Source: Tetraselmis striata (Eukaryota > Chlorophyta > Chlorodendrophyceae > Chlorodendrales > Chlorodendraceae). Taken from it: a stretch of 64,000 bases of DNA. The notes beneath the pieces are model-generated. The model had not been told where the DNA came from, ran no database searches, and saw nothing but the letters and a program-made list of their open reading frames with translations. Location: assembly GCA_006384855.1 (NCBI GenBank), contig VCJN01003190.1, positions 62,001 to 126,000 of the forward strand. Direction: 5' to 3'. This document shows positions 1-10,929 of this stretch, piece after piece. Both the position numbers and the translations under genes were made by a program. Position 1 is the stretch's first letter. Every line of letters starts with the position of its first letter.

Positions 1-32
1 GCGAAAGCGTGGAGGGAAAACGGAGTCAAGGG

Positions 33-576
33 GGGGCGCTGCGTGGAACGCAGCGAAAACTGGAAGATGGCAGGCTCAGCTGTTCTGGCTGCTTTTTATG
101 TCTGCTCGTGCTGCACCCAAAAAGGGCGCAACAACATATGCCTAGTTCCCGTACCACTGAGCAGCACTTGTAGCTAAAAAGCGGTTAGGTCAAGGGAGGA
201 AACCCCATAAACTAGTTTAGATCATTTCAAAGTTTTGAGTCTGGATGGTTTTGTACTGTGTATCAATTTCAAAGTTGAGTCTGGTTTTGCCAAAAAGGTA
301 GCACATGCTCTTTTACACGGTCAAGAGCCGAAATTGGCAGGATGGTTTAGCGAAAGCGTGGAGGGAAAACGGAGTCAAGGGGGGGCGCTGCGTGGAACGC
401 AGCGAAAACTGGAAGATGGCAGGCTCAGCTGCTCTGGCTGCTTTTATGTCTACTCGTGCTGCACCCAAAAAGGGCGCAACAACAGATGCCTAGTTCCCGT
501 ACCACTGAGCAGCACGTGTAGCTAAAAAGCGGTTAGGTCAAGGGAGGAAACCCCATAAACTAGTTTAGATCATTTC
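33..576 (-). repeat. Doubled terminal repeat of the recombinase element
   Basis: Two nearly identical units of about 190 bp lie at 33-230 and 385-576, with a spacing of 352 bp. Each starts with the short palindromic GCTGCGTGGAACGCAGC and ends near ACTAGTTTAGATCAT. The same unit occurs once more at 3289-3477. Confidence 0.85.
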
Positions 577-651
577 AAAGTTGAGTATGGTTTTGCCAGT
601 CTTGAGCGAACGGAGAGAGCGGTGGATTGACGGAGAAGAGGTAGCGCCAAG

Positions 652-2236
652 TCATGAAGGAGGCACTGGGAAGGCCACCGCTGCGGAGTCCTGTTGGACT
701 TGGAAGTGGCGTAGGGGGGCGATGTGTCCAAAGAAGAACCATGCGCCAGGTGAAGGAAGAACGTTGGGGTCGATGTAGTCCAGAACGACGTCAGAGTTAG
801 TGGCCCAACCGCCTTGGTAGCGAATGTGGGACGATGGCACCCCGATGGCGTTCGCTGCAGAGGCTGCGCCCTTGCAAAGACTGTGCGAGGTCCAAGAGGT
901 GCCAGCGAGGGGGGCAGCGTTGACTAGACGGACGGCTGTGGACAGCCAGTCTGACATTGTAGCCGCAGTCCAAGGTTTTGACTGCTCGTCCGAACTGACA
1001 GCCCAGAAGTTTGACACAGCCAAGCCAACAGTAACAAGGGGGACTGACTGGACGTGGTCGAGGAAGTGGTGCAGGAGACGTGCCACTCGGGGGTGCTCTG
1101 ACACTGGGAGGAGAAGTACGCATAGGTCGTCGGGTCCCCGTCGACCAGCGCGACCCTTCTCTCGGTACACTTGCAGGGTGATGTTGTAGGCGTCGACATG
1201 CACGTCTCGCACTCGACATGACACGCCAATAAGGCCCCTGGCAAAGAACATGAAGTTGACAACCGAGGCCATGAGGGCTCGGAAGTCGTGGTGGTACTAT
1301 GGGTAGGGAGCAGACACAATCAACTCGGCTTTTGTGACGAAGCGATAAGCTACATCCGCAGGCAGAGGGATACGCAAGGGGGCAGCGTCCAGTCGGCGCT
1401 GGCGCAGCATTAGCCCACGACTTGCTGAAGTTAGGTGTAGGCTGTCCTTAGCGACTGGGTCGAGGTTGTGCAGCTCGAAGAAGGTGTTGATTGCAGACAG
1501 ATAAGGCTGCAGCGACTTAGATGCGATATGTCCTCGCTCGCCGATCCAAGCAACATACCGAACGACAGTCGCAGTAGTCGCCTCCAGCGGGCTGATGTTC
1601 TCGGTCGTGGCAGAACTCCGCGAATTGAGACAGCCGGCCGGCGTAGCTCTTGAGTGTCTGAGCGCTGAGGGAGCTGGAGAGTAGGTCGAGCGTCCGTTGG
1701 CCCAGCTCGTCTGAGCCGAACGCGTCCTCCAGCCGAGATCGCAATGAAGCAGCCCAGGGAGCGACAGCTTCGGGCTCGTCAATCACGTAAGTGCGTCGTT
1801 TTACCGACAGATTTCCACCGGTACGACTACTGTTCGCAAAGTACTCGGCAGCAGCGGTTAGGTTCCCGGCGGTTGGCCGGTAGCTGCTGGACGGGTTTGC
1901 AGTAGCATCGGTACGGGTTTGCGGGGCTAGGTTCAGGTAAGAGGGCCGCCCCGCGCGCCCTTCGCGCTTGTAGCGCCTGTCACGCGCGTAACGTACCCGC
2001 GCGAAACTTGGTCGTTGCGAACTAGTTGTAACACGTAGTGTAACAACCGACGGACGCAGAGATGGGGTAAAGAAAGCGGCTGGTTGAGCCGCCACATGCA
2101 GGTGTGCGGATGGTTGAGCCACACGCGGCTGTAGCTGTAAGAAGCGCCGCACCGAGGAAGGTCTAAAGGAAGTCTGTAAGGTGGGGGGGGGGGTCAGGTC
2201 CTGACACAGGGCGCTCATCCCGCCGTTGAGCTGCAA
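652..2236 (-). pseudogene. Tyrosine recombinase region (fossil)
   Basis: The upstream half resembles the helical core-binding domain of phage-type integrases, with a pattern around TLKSYAGRLSQFAEFC. The downstream half carries the catalytic signature region, with HSLCKGAAS, a GGW motif and a DYIDP segment holding the candidate nucleophilic tyrosine. Family members cut and rejoin DNA through that tyrosine. The region is spread over several frames and is treated as a broken copy. Its placement directly after a gag-like ORF supports a DIRS-type origin. Confidence 0.6.
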
Positions 2237-2312
2237 GGGTGCGTCTTGCGGCGGTCACCGAAAGGTGGCCCCGCAAAGCTCCAGCAGCTCCGACGAAAGG
2301 CGCCCCACACCG

Positions 2313-3167
2313 TCACTCGTGCTCACCTTCGCGGCCACGCCCGCGTCCCCCGCCTCGTCCTCGCCCACGCCCATCACCTGCAGTTGCAGCCGCCACTCGA
2401 GCAGTAGCGGTCGCCTTCGCGCTGCTGGCAACGGTCGCCTCGAAGACACGGCGCTCGTAGTCCCTCATGAGCTCCCCAAAAATCGCAGAACCATGATGCT
2501 CCAAAGCAAGCTGAAAATGCTGGGCTCGCAGCACGTCCAGAACACCTTGGTCACCGTGCACACGCTTGATCTCATTTAGCCTCCGCAGGAAGGCCAAACG
2601 AAACCGAAACGCCTTGTCGATGGCCTCGGCGTGGTTCCGAGCTCTCGCGAGGTAGGGGGTGAAGTCCTGGTTGGTGGCAGGGACGTAGGGCAGCAGCTCG
2701 TCGAGAGCCACGAAAAGCGCGGCCATGTGGGCCCCGAAACACGACATCCACAAATACTCCTCCTGGGCCGGCAGACGCCGGTCATCCTGCTTGAGGTACT
2801 CGTTCGTTAGGTCGGTGCTAAGGGGAAAGAGTCCATGCACTCGGCTGACCGGTCGAACGGCCTCGTAACCAGACTCTGCTCTCTGCAGTAGTTCCGGCAC
2901 CGCGAGGGAGTCATGCTCGGCACTCACGGATTTTGCTCCGACACGGCGCCTCTGGGCTAGCTCTAGCAAGTCGGGGCGCTCTGCGGCTCCCACGCTGCCT
3001 GTCGGCTGTCCCGCGACGCGCTGCCCGAAGCCGGAACCATGCGCCCCTTCTCCATCAACAACGCGCTCACGAGCCGTCAATTGAGCTACAGCTGTAGCTA
3101 GTGCCCGCACATCTGCTTGCAGCGACTCCAGCGTCGGCTCCGCGACGGGTTCTTCTCCATATGGCAT
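2313..3167 (-). CDS. Gag-like ORF of the recombinase element
   Basis: An open frame of 284 codons plus stop, taken from the ATG at 3167. The N-terminal part has a short heptad-like stretch (LQADVRALATAVAQL), the middle part is helical and without recognised motif, and the C-terminus is a Gly/Arg-rich tail (GRGRGRGGGRGRGRE) of the kind that binds nucleic acid. Position upstream of the recombinase and the basic tail argue for a gag-like protein. I see no zinc knuckle. The assignment is by context and composition only. Confidence 0.5.
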   Translation of the reverse strand: MPYGEEPVAEPTLESLQADVRALATAVAQLTARERVVDGEGAHGSGFGQRVAGQPTGSVGAAERPDLLELAQRRRVGAKSVSAEHDSLAVPELLQRAESGYEAVRPVSRVHGLFPLSTDLTNEYLKQDDRRLPAQEEYLWMSCFGAHMAALFVALDELLPYVPATNQDFTPYLARARNHAEAIDKAFRFRLAFLRRLNEIKRVHGDQGVLDVLRAQHFQLALEHHGSAIFGELMRDYERRVFEATVASSAKATATARVAAATAGDGRGRGRGGGRGRGREGEHE

Positions 3168-3288
3168 GGTAACGCACGGACGTACGGACGTACGGACGAG
3201 AATATCACACTCGGGTGGCGAGCCGGGTGTGGTCTTGAACAACCTGGGGTGACATTGCTCGCAACTGGTTACGAGACAGTTTTTACAT

Positions 3289-3477
3289 CGCTGCGTGGAA
3301 CGCAGCGAAAACTGGCAGATGGCAGGCTCAGCTGTTCTGGCTGCTTTTATGTCTACTCGTGCTGCACCCAAAAAGGGCGCAACAACCGATGCCTAGTTCC
3401 CGTACCACTGAGCAGCACTTGTAGCTAAAAAGCGGTTAGGTCAAGGGAGGAAACCCCATAAACTAGTTTAGATCATA
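3289..3477 (-). repeat. Single terminal repeat copy of the recombinase element
   Basis: Third copy of the unit seen at 33-230 and 385-576, in the same orientation. On the minus strand it lies upstream of the gag-like ORF, where the 5' end of the element is expected. Confidence 0.8.
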
Positions 3478-3564
3478 CTAAGCGGCGCTTTGCGCCGGGG
3501 ATTTGTGGAGGTGCCCCTACCTCTTGGGTTGAGCCTGGTGCGGGATACGGGCCGACAAGGTTCA

Positions 3565-3760
3565 TCCCTTGACCGCTCGGTAGAGTGGTCGTCTCGTATG
3601 CGAGAGACCCGGGTTCGATTCCTGGCCGATGTATTTCGGCAATATCGGCCCGGCGTGTCCTGGGTTTACTCGGTTGATGCATTAGCCCTTTGGGGTTCGA
3701 ATGAGGCAATGGTCTACTGGCTATGCCAGACCTACGACTGCAGTTGGCGCACGAAATCAA
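3565..3760 (+). repeat. SINE-like repeat with tRNA-derived head
   Basis: GGGTTCGATTCCTGG near 3610-3624 is an almost perfect polymerase III B box and T arm, preceded by a D-arm-like GCTCGGTAGAGTGG. The cloverleaf is incomplete: the D loop is short and no clean 7-nt anticodon loop with a matching acceptor stem forms, so this is not a functional tRNA. About 60 bp of the body (3640-3710) recurs, diverged and inverted, near 52915-52985, as expected for a dispersed SINE. Confidence 0.5.
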
Positions 3761-4860
3761 GTGTTGGGGCGGCTTCGGCCGATGTCGCGGGGCGAACTTT
3801 ACTTTTACGGGCCGCTTTTAGCCGGCTTGTAGTGTTGATCTTGTAATACTGTGTTTTTTCGGGTAATACTGCTTTTAGCTTTAGATTTGTCAGTAATTTA
3901 TCTTTTAAGAGACGTATTAATTTGTAAAACAGATTAATAAATCTACAAGCCGCGTAAAAGCTTGCCGCTGACTACTGGTGTGCATTACAAAAAGGCCAGT
4001 ACCCAACCCACCGCTAAAAGCAGTACTACCCCCCCCCCCCCCCCAAAGCAGCATTACAAGATCAGCAATACAGTAAGCCGCCTACAGGCGGCCCGCATCC
4101 CGCACGAGGCCGCGCAGGTCGGGCCGGTCGTCAGGTCTACGGGGCGGGCACGCCGCGAATCGCCATGCCCGTCCCCTGTACCGGCACCGGACGCCGGACG
4201 CCGTCGTTTGACCGTCGCCCGTCTGTCGACGGACGCCGGGCCCCGGGTCGGCGGACTGCCCCCGCACCGCGGCGACCCCTTTTTACAGCATCATTTTACA
4301 GCATGTACTTTGACTACCGGATGGTCGATGTGTAAAAGAGGCGGGCACGTCTCGCTTGCTGATTCAGCAGTAAAAACGCGCTGCGGTACCGCGTTGTTTT
4401 GGCGTATCAGACGGATATATGACGTGCCTGGGCTGCTAGAACACACGCGCGTCCATTCAGAAATGAGCCGTAAATGTACCTGTACCGTGAAATAAAACGA
4501 GCGAATACCGAACGTATGACGGTTCATACACGAAGCGTGTATAATGTAGGACGGAGGACGAAGGACGGACGGAGGACGCCTTAAAATCCGTCATGAAACC
4601 GTATTGTAACCGGTATCCCGTCTCTCGTATTCCAGGCGATTTCGGACGCGGTCCTCCTTTTCCTCCGCTCAACCCAAGAGGTAGGGGAACCTTTTTGTGA
4701 TTACGGTACATGGTACCTGGGTACCCGGGCCGACACAAATCAGCCATGCATGCTGACGCACAATACCACAACCCATAAATAATGCTGTGAACTACCAGCA
4801 ATACGGAGATGCATCAACACACGATCAAAACAGTCATGGCATGACAGGAAATGATCAATA
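3761..4860. other. Intergenic, repeat fragments, no gene seen
   Basis: The stretch around 3975-4000 (GGTGTGCATTACAAAAAGG) matches the end motif of the inverted-repeat element at 51149-51981. A run of about 16 C lies near 4030. The open frames here are in GC-rich low-complexity DNA with no recognisable domain. Confidence 0.4.
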
Positions 4861-5039
4861 CTGCATAGTACATGCACATATATCCCTGTTTGGTTACAAC
4901 GCTCGATGAGGTATGATATTACGCTCTATCGTGGCGCCCGGAATGTCAACGCACATTGCGCGGCATGATGTCTCATGTATGACATGCCTGAAAATCATTA
5001 ATGATGCCGATTTAAATGAATGTAATTGGCAGAGAAGGT

Positions 5040-6470
5040 TTGGGAAAGAAATATGCTTTTCGATTAGAGGTTGGAAACCGCAGACCCACCCGGCGCCTAT
5101 ATTTATATTTCCTGGGCCAGCCATATTATTCTACGTGAACATACTGCGCAGCAGCTTGTACTAACACTCAGGACATTAGCCTACCCTGCGCTGCCACGCC
5201 CCCAGAGACATTTGAAGCGCTAATCATGCATGCTTATGAGCCGCAATGCATGCTGAATAAACACGCTGATGTTGTTACGGCTGCTCTGTAGCGCCGCCAT
5301 CGCCATCGTCCAGATCATTGTGGCAAACGGCGGTGTCCTTGGCATGAGAGTGCTTCACATAGGAAGCCCACCTGGTGAAAGCAAAATCAACAATATCATG
5401 TCAGTGTCCAACCAAAACATGAGATAACTGAAATGGCAGTTGCAAGGCGTTGCTGACATACCTCATTATCTGCATGGGCGCAGCATCAGCAACGGCCATC
5501 TCGCGCCGCCGACCCCTGCCAACAGTGCTGACGGAAATCGCCTCTGTCTAGGTGTATGTGAACAGCTTGCCTTGCGCGATGATGAGTGGGAAGACGAAAT
5601 CCGGCGGCCGGAAGACTGCATTCACTGCGCCGTCCCAGATCGTGGTGCTGATTGGGGTTGATGGAAGCCAACTCCCACGGTAGGCGTCTCCAACTGAGAA
5701 GACAATTGGAGGCGAAGCCATGGGGTTGTCTGGGGCGTAGCACTTTGCCGCAACGAAATAGCTTACCTCAATCTGGAAGATCTCCTGGAACCTGTCATGG
5801 TTCTCTCCCTCTGCAGCCCCAGTTGGCTCAAAGTCCACACTGGCTCTCGGTTGGGTAGTCTGCGGTATGTAATGGTCCATGGGCCGAAGGACTGCACCCC
5901 AGTTCTCCCACATCCGGGCTGTGTACACCCATTGCATGCATTGCCCTTCGGCCAGCGGCTGTACGCGCGCGAGCAGTATACATTGTAGGAGCCATGGTCC
6001 GGCTTCATCACCATCATCCGGCCATAGTACGTCAGCCTGTAGCAGTCCGGCGGATGATCGATGTAAGTGTGCTTTTAATGCTGCTATACTATCACACAAG
6101 GCATACATGCCTGCGGGCAGGAATGTAAAGCACTTCCTTGATATTCGTCGTATCAACCCCCAGGTGCTGTACCCGCAGCCCATCGGGGGCATACTCATCA
6201 ACATACTGCTTGAAGAGAGCGGCATTGTGGTCCTGCACATTGACGCCCTTTTCGCAGAAAGCTCCCTCAACCACCTTCGCGCTGACTGCGCGACCCACTG
6301 CATCTTGCTGTGCGTGGCGATTCTTCGCCGCTGCAGATCCCCTCACACTGCCCTTATCCCGCCGCATGCTGACGAGCAAATCATTGAAGAGGAGCTCGAA
6401 GTCCTCCAGTCACATCTATCCGTGCCAACATCTAGGAGTGAGAAAGCATTTGATGCAATTACACACGACT
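5040..6470 (-). repeat. Repeat family copy A (shared with 48.6-50.6 kb)
   Basis: Several segments match the region at 48600-49220 in the same order and orientation: around 5079-5115, 5285-5370 and 5455-5660. The relation is clear but diverged. The matching piece includes minus-strand coding sequence ending near 5548. Two copies in 64 kb suggest a dispersed mobile or amplified element rather than a unique host gene. Confidence 0.5.
5548..6379 (-). pseudogene. Unknown coding remnant in repeat copy A
   Basis: Two adjacent minus-strand open stretches look protein-like. One at 6092-6379 contains FKQYVDEYAPDGLRVQHLGV. The other runs down to 5548 and ends with the pattern PPDFVFPLIIAQGKLFTYT. The copy near 49.1 kb has the similar pattern FKQDFVFPPRIVHGRLVTYT, and both carry SPP-V/I-VF-VGDA just upstream, so the reading frame is under some conservation. 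No domain is recognised. Frame changes between the pieces mean either introns or decay. Confidence 0.4.
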
Positions 6471-8211
6471 AGTGGGCCAATGCACAGAGGAAGGGGGGGG
6501 GGGCTGCTTCACGACCTCGACAGCAAAAAGCCCTCTCCGGATCCTTGCTGCGCTTGCTGACAGTAGTCTTCTAGAAGAACCTAACCTACACACAGACAAT
6601 ATAGAAGGATTATATGAGATGCTGAATGGATACATAAGATGCCTCGTTTGAGGCACATGGTGTGTGGAAGGGGTTGGGGGGCTCACCGCCCTCTCGAGGC
6701 ACATCTCCACCTCACGCGATGTGCAGCCACGCTTCTCCTGAGCCGCCCGCCTACAAACCAGCACGTGTAGATTGCTACACATCAGGCGGTTACCATCGCA
6801 CATATGCTCACATATCTTGGCGATAGGCAGCTCGTAGACCGCCTTGACGCCGAGCAGGTCGACGAGCGCAGCCCCGATGCTCGGACGCTTCGGGGGCGGC
6901 TTACCCAACAACTCGTGGTAGAAGCCGTCCCGCAGTAGCGCACTCCGTAGCGCCCTTCGTAGGGCTTGTCATCCTCGGTACCATGCTCAGGCTCGCCGCC
7001 ACTACCCTTAGAAGGGCACACAGCAGCAGCACAGTTAGCAACAAGTAGACGGGTAGGGTTCTGTCCAAGTGCACCTTGGTGAAGGCGCGCGCTGTGAATA
7101 GCACCAAATATGTGATACGGCTTACCTCTTTGGCACCGCCTTCAACAGTGCCTTGAAGGCGCGGTTCCCGTTCCTCCTCTCCCTCGTGTCCCTCCTCCTC
7201 TCCCCCCGTCTCGTCCTTGTCGCTGCCGTTGAGGCTGGAGAGAAATCCAGTCGGTTCACGTTCTTCGTCGTCGCCCTCCCAAAAGGCATCGCCGTCAGCA
7301 AGAGCCAGACCCCGCTCCGCCCTCTCCTCATCACCGTCCGCATGGTCCTTCGTAAAAGGACTGCCAAGCGGGCTCTGGGCCATGCCCTTGTCGCTGCCAG
7401 CCGTATCGTCGATGTCCATATCGCTGCCAGAACCGTCCGAGGTACTGTCTATTTTTTATAACACCGACGAATTACTAGGTCGCGCAACAAGCGGCAATTG
7501 CATTTCGCCCGTATAATGTAACGGAGCGGAGGACACGCCACATGGTTAGTTGGCTACCGATTGGCGAAGAGATGTGCTGGGTGGGAGGCGACAAATTTGG
7601 GTGGGATGACGCAAATAAGCATGCGTGTATGGAATACATTCTCAGTGAGAAAGCAACATGGCATTACCTGCCGTCGTGATGTCGCACCTTAACCTTGTTG
7701 CCAGGGAGCATGGCTGTGCCGACAACCTCGGAGTGATGAGACGACAAGAACCGCACACCGACCCATTGTCCCACATTATTTCGTAGGTTGGGAGCGTTCC
7801 GCTGTTCTTCGCGCGTGCGGGGTCGACGCAAACGTCGGGTAGTCGGTGCGGCGGGTGGTGAGGGCGGGGCAGTCGGCTCGGGCGAAGACGGCGGGGCAGG
7901 CAGCACTACGGGTTGCGATGCGGTGGTGGTCTTCAACTGCGTGAAAGGGGGGGGGGGGGGCGTTATGGCAAGCGTCGGTTAAGATTGCCATGGCAAACTG
8001 GAATCCGCACACTCGCAGGCACTCACCGACAGTGCGCGGGCTTGCTCCTCCGAGCACGCGTCGTTAGCTGAGTGTCTAAGGTGTTGTACTTTGAAGTGGC
8101 GGCTATTCCCGGCGAGGTGACACGGCACTGGACCGTAAGGTGTCCGCTCGGATTATCGCATACATGGGAGACGCTCTTCTTGCCGCATAATCTCGCTTTG
8201 CCGCGAGGCAT
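6459..8211 (-). CDS. Multi-exon gene of unknown function, acidic middle, Cys-rich end
   Basis: Four minus-strand stretches read like exons. The first (to 8211) begins MPRGKARLCGKKSVSHVCDN. The second (7664-7936) is Pro/Ala-rich and ends in a possible small beta domain around VGQWVGVRFLSSHHSEVVG. The third (7120-7419) is very acidic (GEEEGHEGEEERE) and ends at a GTGAGC donor. The last (about 6690-6930) contains SIGAALVDLLGVKAVYELPI and three spaced cysteines. The exon joins are not proven. The layout of short basic start, chromatin-reader-like segment and acidic stretch recalls the gene at 24996-27732, which may be a relative. Confidence 0.35.
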
Positions 8212-8219
8212 CGCGACGA

Positions 8220-9650
8220 GGGTGCGCTGAGGGGGGCGGCTGTGGGATAGCGAGTGGTCAGATTATGGGCGAGAGCGGCGGAGGATAAGCATGTCAGACG
8301 AGGGATGATAAAGGTAGTCGCTCCGCCGCCGCGTGCGCATCCGCAGCGTCAGGCCCGCCGCGCGGTTGCGCGCCATGGCGAAGTGCGCTTGCGTGGGCCG
8401 GCCGGAGGGGCATCACGTACCGTTTCACGTACGGGTACTGCTGTGGCGTTGAGACCTCGCGGCGCAAGTACTGGTGGCATGCATGGATAAGCGCGGATAA
8501 GCGCGGATAAGCTCAAGTTAAGCGGGAGTAGTCGTCAGGGTTTACGAAATATGGTGCTAGTACAGTAAAAATGAGTACGAATACAGTAAAAGTACCGTAT
8601 TAAGCGCGGTTAAGTGCCCCCCGTTTCGACGAGTGCGTTGGCGACTCGTCGTGGCCCGGCCCGATTTGCCCCGGCCCGACAGTGCTAGCGCTGAACCACC
8701 GATAGAACTTGACGGTGACGGTGAGCAAGCGCACTGTGAGAATGAGATGTGACATGCGGGTGACGAAGCACTACTACTAGCGACTATTATTTATCCGTGA
8801 AGGATGCTGCTGGTGGCGGCATGTCCATCCAGTTACGTGCGAGTAAAATTAGAGAGTGCGTTATTGCCGGCGGGCGATAATTTTTTTTGCAATCATTGTG
8901 GTACACACCGGTTCGCGTAGGTACTCGTTTCTGAAGACCGTAACCGGGGCTCAAATCCGAGATGTGTAGCTGGCAACGCTTTTTGGCTACGTGGCACGCG
9001 CTGCGTGCGAAAAATTAGCACGTGACCGCTCGCGCTCCTCCCTCATCATCCCGCCGCCAGCCCCATCCCTGCCCGCGACACACAAGACGAGGCACCTGAA
9101 CGCCACCTTATGACTACGTTAGCGCGCTGCTACCGCGGTATGCGCGTGATGGTGCCGGCCGGTGTGTTCGACTGGCATCAGTGGGGCGGGATGGGTTGGC
9201 GAGACGGGTGGTCACGTGGGCTCTGAGTTTTGATCAAATGACGTTATATTTGACTGTATCAACCGGACACTAATCACTATTCGCACTCGTTTCTGTAGTT
9301 GCATCTCAGGATTGGGACCCCGCTATACACAGCTTAAACCCCGGGAGGATTTCATTTAGCGAGTACCCTGGGAACCGGTGTGTAGTCGTACTAGCGCGGT
9401 GACGCGTTACATGGCACTGACGTATAAGGTACGAGGTTGTCCGTGTAGTACCGGGTAGTACGCGATATATTTATTAAGCCGGTACCGGGTATCTAGTACG
9501 AACCCGGGCGCAATGACGAATCGTCCTGTGGATAAGTACGACTAGTAGTACATGGGAGCGCGAATCGCAGCCGTACGTATTTGGTAACAGTGGGGAATTT
9601 TGTGTACATTATAGCTATTACTGCTGAACGGGCCTGCCAGCCGTCCGATC
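8220..9650. other. Intergenic with a dispersed repeat at 8395-8640
   Basis: No convincing gene. 8395-8640 shares ordered motifs (ACGGGTACTGC, TACAGTAAAA, GCGCGGTTA, CGTTTCGACGAGTG) with 51278-51500, and its end matches 46683-46720 in inverted orientation. Short GCGCGGATAA repeats lie at 8486-8512. Confidence 0.5.
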
Positions 9651-9906
9651 AAAGGTCATGAGACGGGAGGTATGGCTGCCATGTTTTGCCAAAGAGTGCT
9701 CACGTTACATGAATATTCGCGAAGGGGGGGGGGGGGGGGGCAGGCAGCGGTTTGCCGAAGAATGTTTGAATTACAATATTCGCGACAGCTGCCGTCGGGG
9801 CATGTGGCGGGGGGCGGGCGGGCGTGGTCCCCCCGCCCCCCCCTCCCTTCCCCCCCCGCCGCCCGCCGCTCCCGCCAGGGGAGTGACGGGAGGGGGGTAA
9901 GGGGGC

Positions 9907-10160
9907 GGGGGCTACTGCTTGTTCTTGTTCTTGCGTGCCCGGGGGACCCTCCGCTTCGACGATCTCGCTGCCTCCGCCTCCGCCTCCGACTCCGCGACCG
10001 TCAGTTTCTTACCTCGGAGCTTCTTCACTGGCGTCTTCCGCTTCTTGTCATCCGTCAGTGTCTTCACCACCCCGGGAGGCTGTGCCGTCGACGACGCCGC
10101 CATGAGCTTCCTTACCTTGGCGTCGGGACGCCCCCTGTGCCCAGACGCCCACAACAAGCC
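9907..10160 (-). CDS. Lys/Arg-rich C-terminal exon, unknown gene
   Basis: An open minus-strand stretch ends in a strongly basic tail (RRVPRARKNKNKQ) after KKLRGKKLTVAESEAEAEAA. A further minus-strand stretch at 10370-10480 (RVRAAGIEEDEKDMRKR, followed by a possible GTGACA donor) may be an upstream exon. The charge pattern suggests a nuclear or nucleic-acid-binding protein. It lies head to head with the plus-strand gene at 10930-12470. No family recognised. Confidence 0.35.
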
Positions 10161-10929
10161 ACAATCGTTTCGCCTTCAAGCGGCTGAGGATCCGGCCTCC
10201 TCGGCCACCACGAGTTGCGCCGCTGGCACAGTGGAAGCCTTGGCGTTGAGGTGGGCCTTACGGCGCTCCCGGACAAACCTGCGCGGCACAAGTTAGCCAC
10301 GAGTGGGTGCATGCTACTGTGGAGGGTGGAGTGTTTTGTTGCGCGCCCACCTTGTCACACGTTTCCTCATGTCTTTCTCGTCCTCCTCGATGCCGGCGGC
10401 GCGGACACGCGAGACAACAAGGCTCGCCGCCCACTTTTGCCCGGGAGACGAGATCTGCCATGGCGCTGTGAGCGGTGAAAGGGGGGGGGGGGCGGCCGAG
10501 GTGGAGAAACTAACACCCAGTCGACGACCGCCTTCCGCAGCAGTCAACGACACAGCGGAGGCGAGGAGCGCGCCACTACTATTTAGATGCACGTATTGTC
10601 AAGAGCTAGTCGGTGCGGCATTGTGTCGGTGTAATTTCGCAATGTTTATTGTTGAAGTAGCACGGCGTAATGAATACGCGGTTTCACCGAGTGAATCCTG
10701 GATCATATATGCGGTAGGGCGCGCGTATATGTGCGCGACGAATGTGCGCGGATGTGCGCAGCGTTGTGCGGCGGTGTGCGGCGGTGTGCGGCGGTGTGCA
10801 CCGATGTGCACGAAGATGTGCACGACATGTAGGGGCGGAGCGGGTGAGTGTCCGCCGCTCCACCCAGCGCCGCAAATCCCCGTGCGTGGGCACCCCCCCC
10901 CCCCCCATTAAACCTGCCGCCATGTCAAA

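Larger units (their letters stand above)
1..3477 (-). mobile_element. Broken tyrosine-recombinase element, DIRS/PAT/Ngaro-like ends
   Basis: A minus-strand element with a gag-like ORF (2313-3167) followed by a tyrosine-recombinase region (about 652-2236). About 190 bp of one repeat occurs three times in the same orientation: 33-230, 385-576 and 3289-3477. A single copy at the 5' end and a doubled copy at the 3' end resemble the split direct repeats of PAT and Ngaro elements. The two coding regions almost touch, and no reverse-transcriptase region is seen between them, so this is either an RT-less derivative or another recombinase element. It looks broken, with roughly two or three breaks in the recombinase part. 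The repeat copies are very similar to each other, which suggests recent insertion. The left edge may lie outside the window. Confidence 0.6.

Noticed and set aside
235-525. Short open frames inside the terminal repeats near the left edge
   Set aside because: They lie in the repeated ends of the recombinase element and recur in the third copy. No domain is visible.
3565-3640. Functional tRNA gene
   Set aside because: The B box is good, but the D loop, anticodon loop and acceptor stem do not form a proper cloverleaf. It fits a SINE head better.
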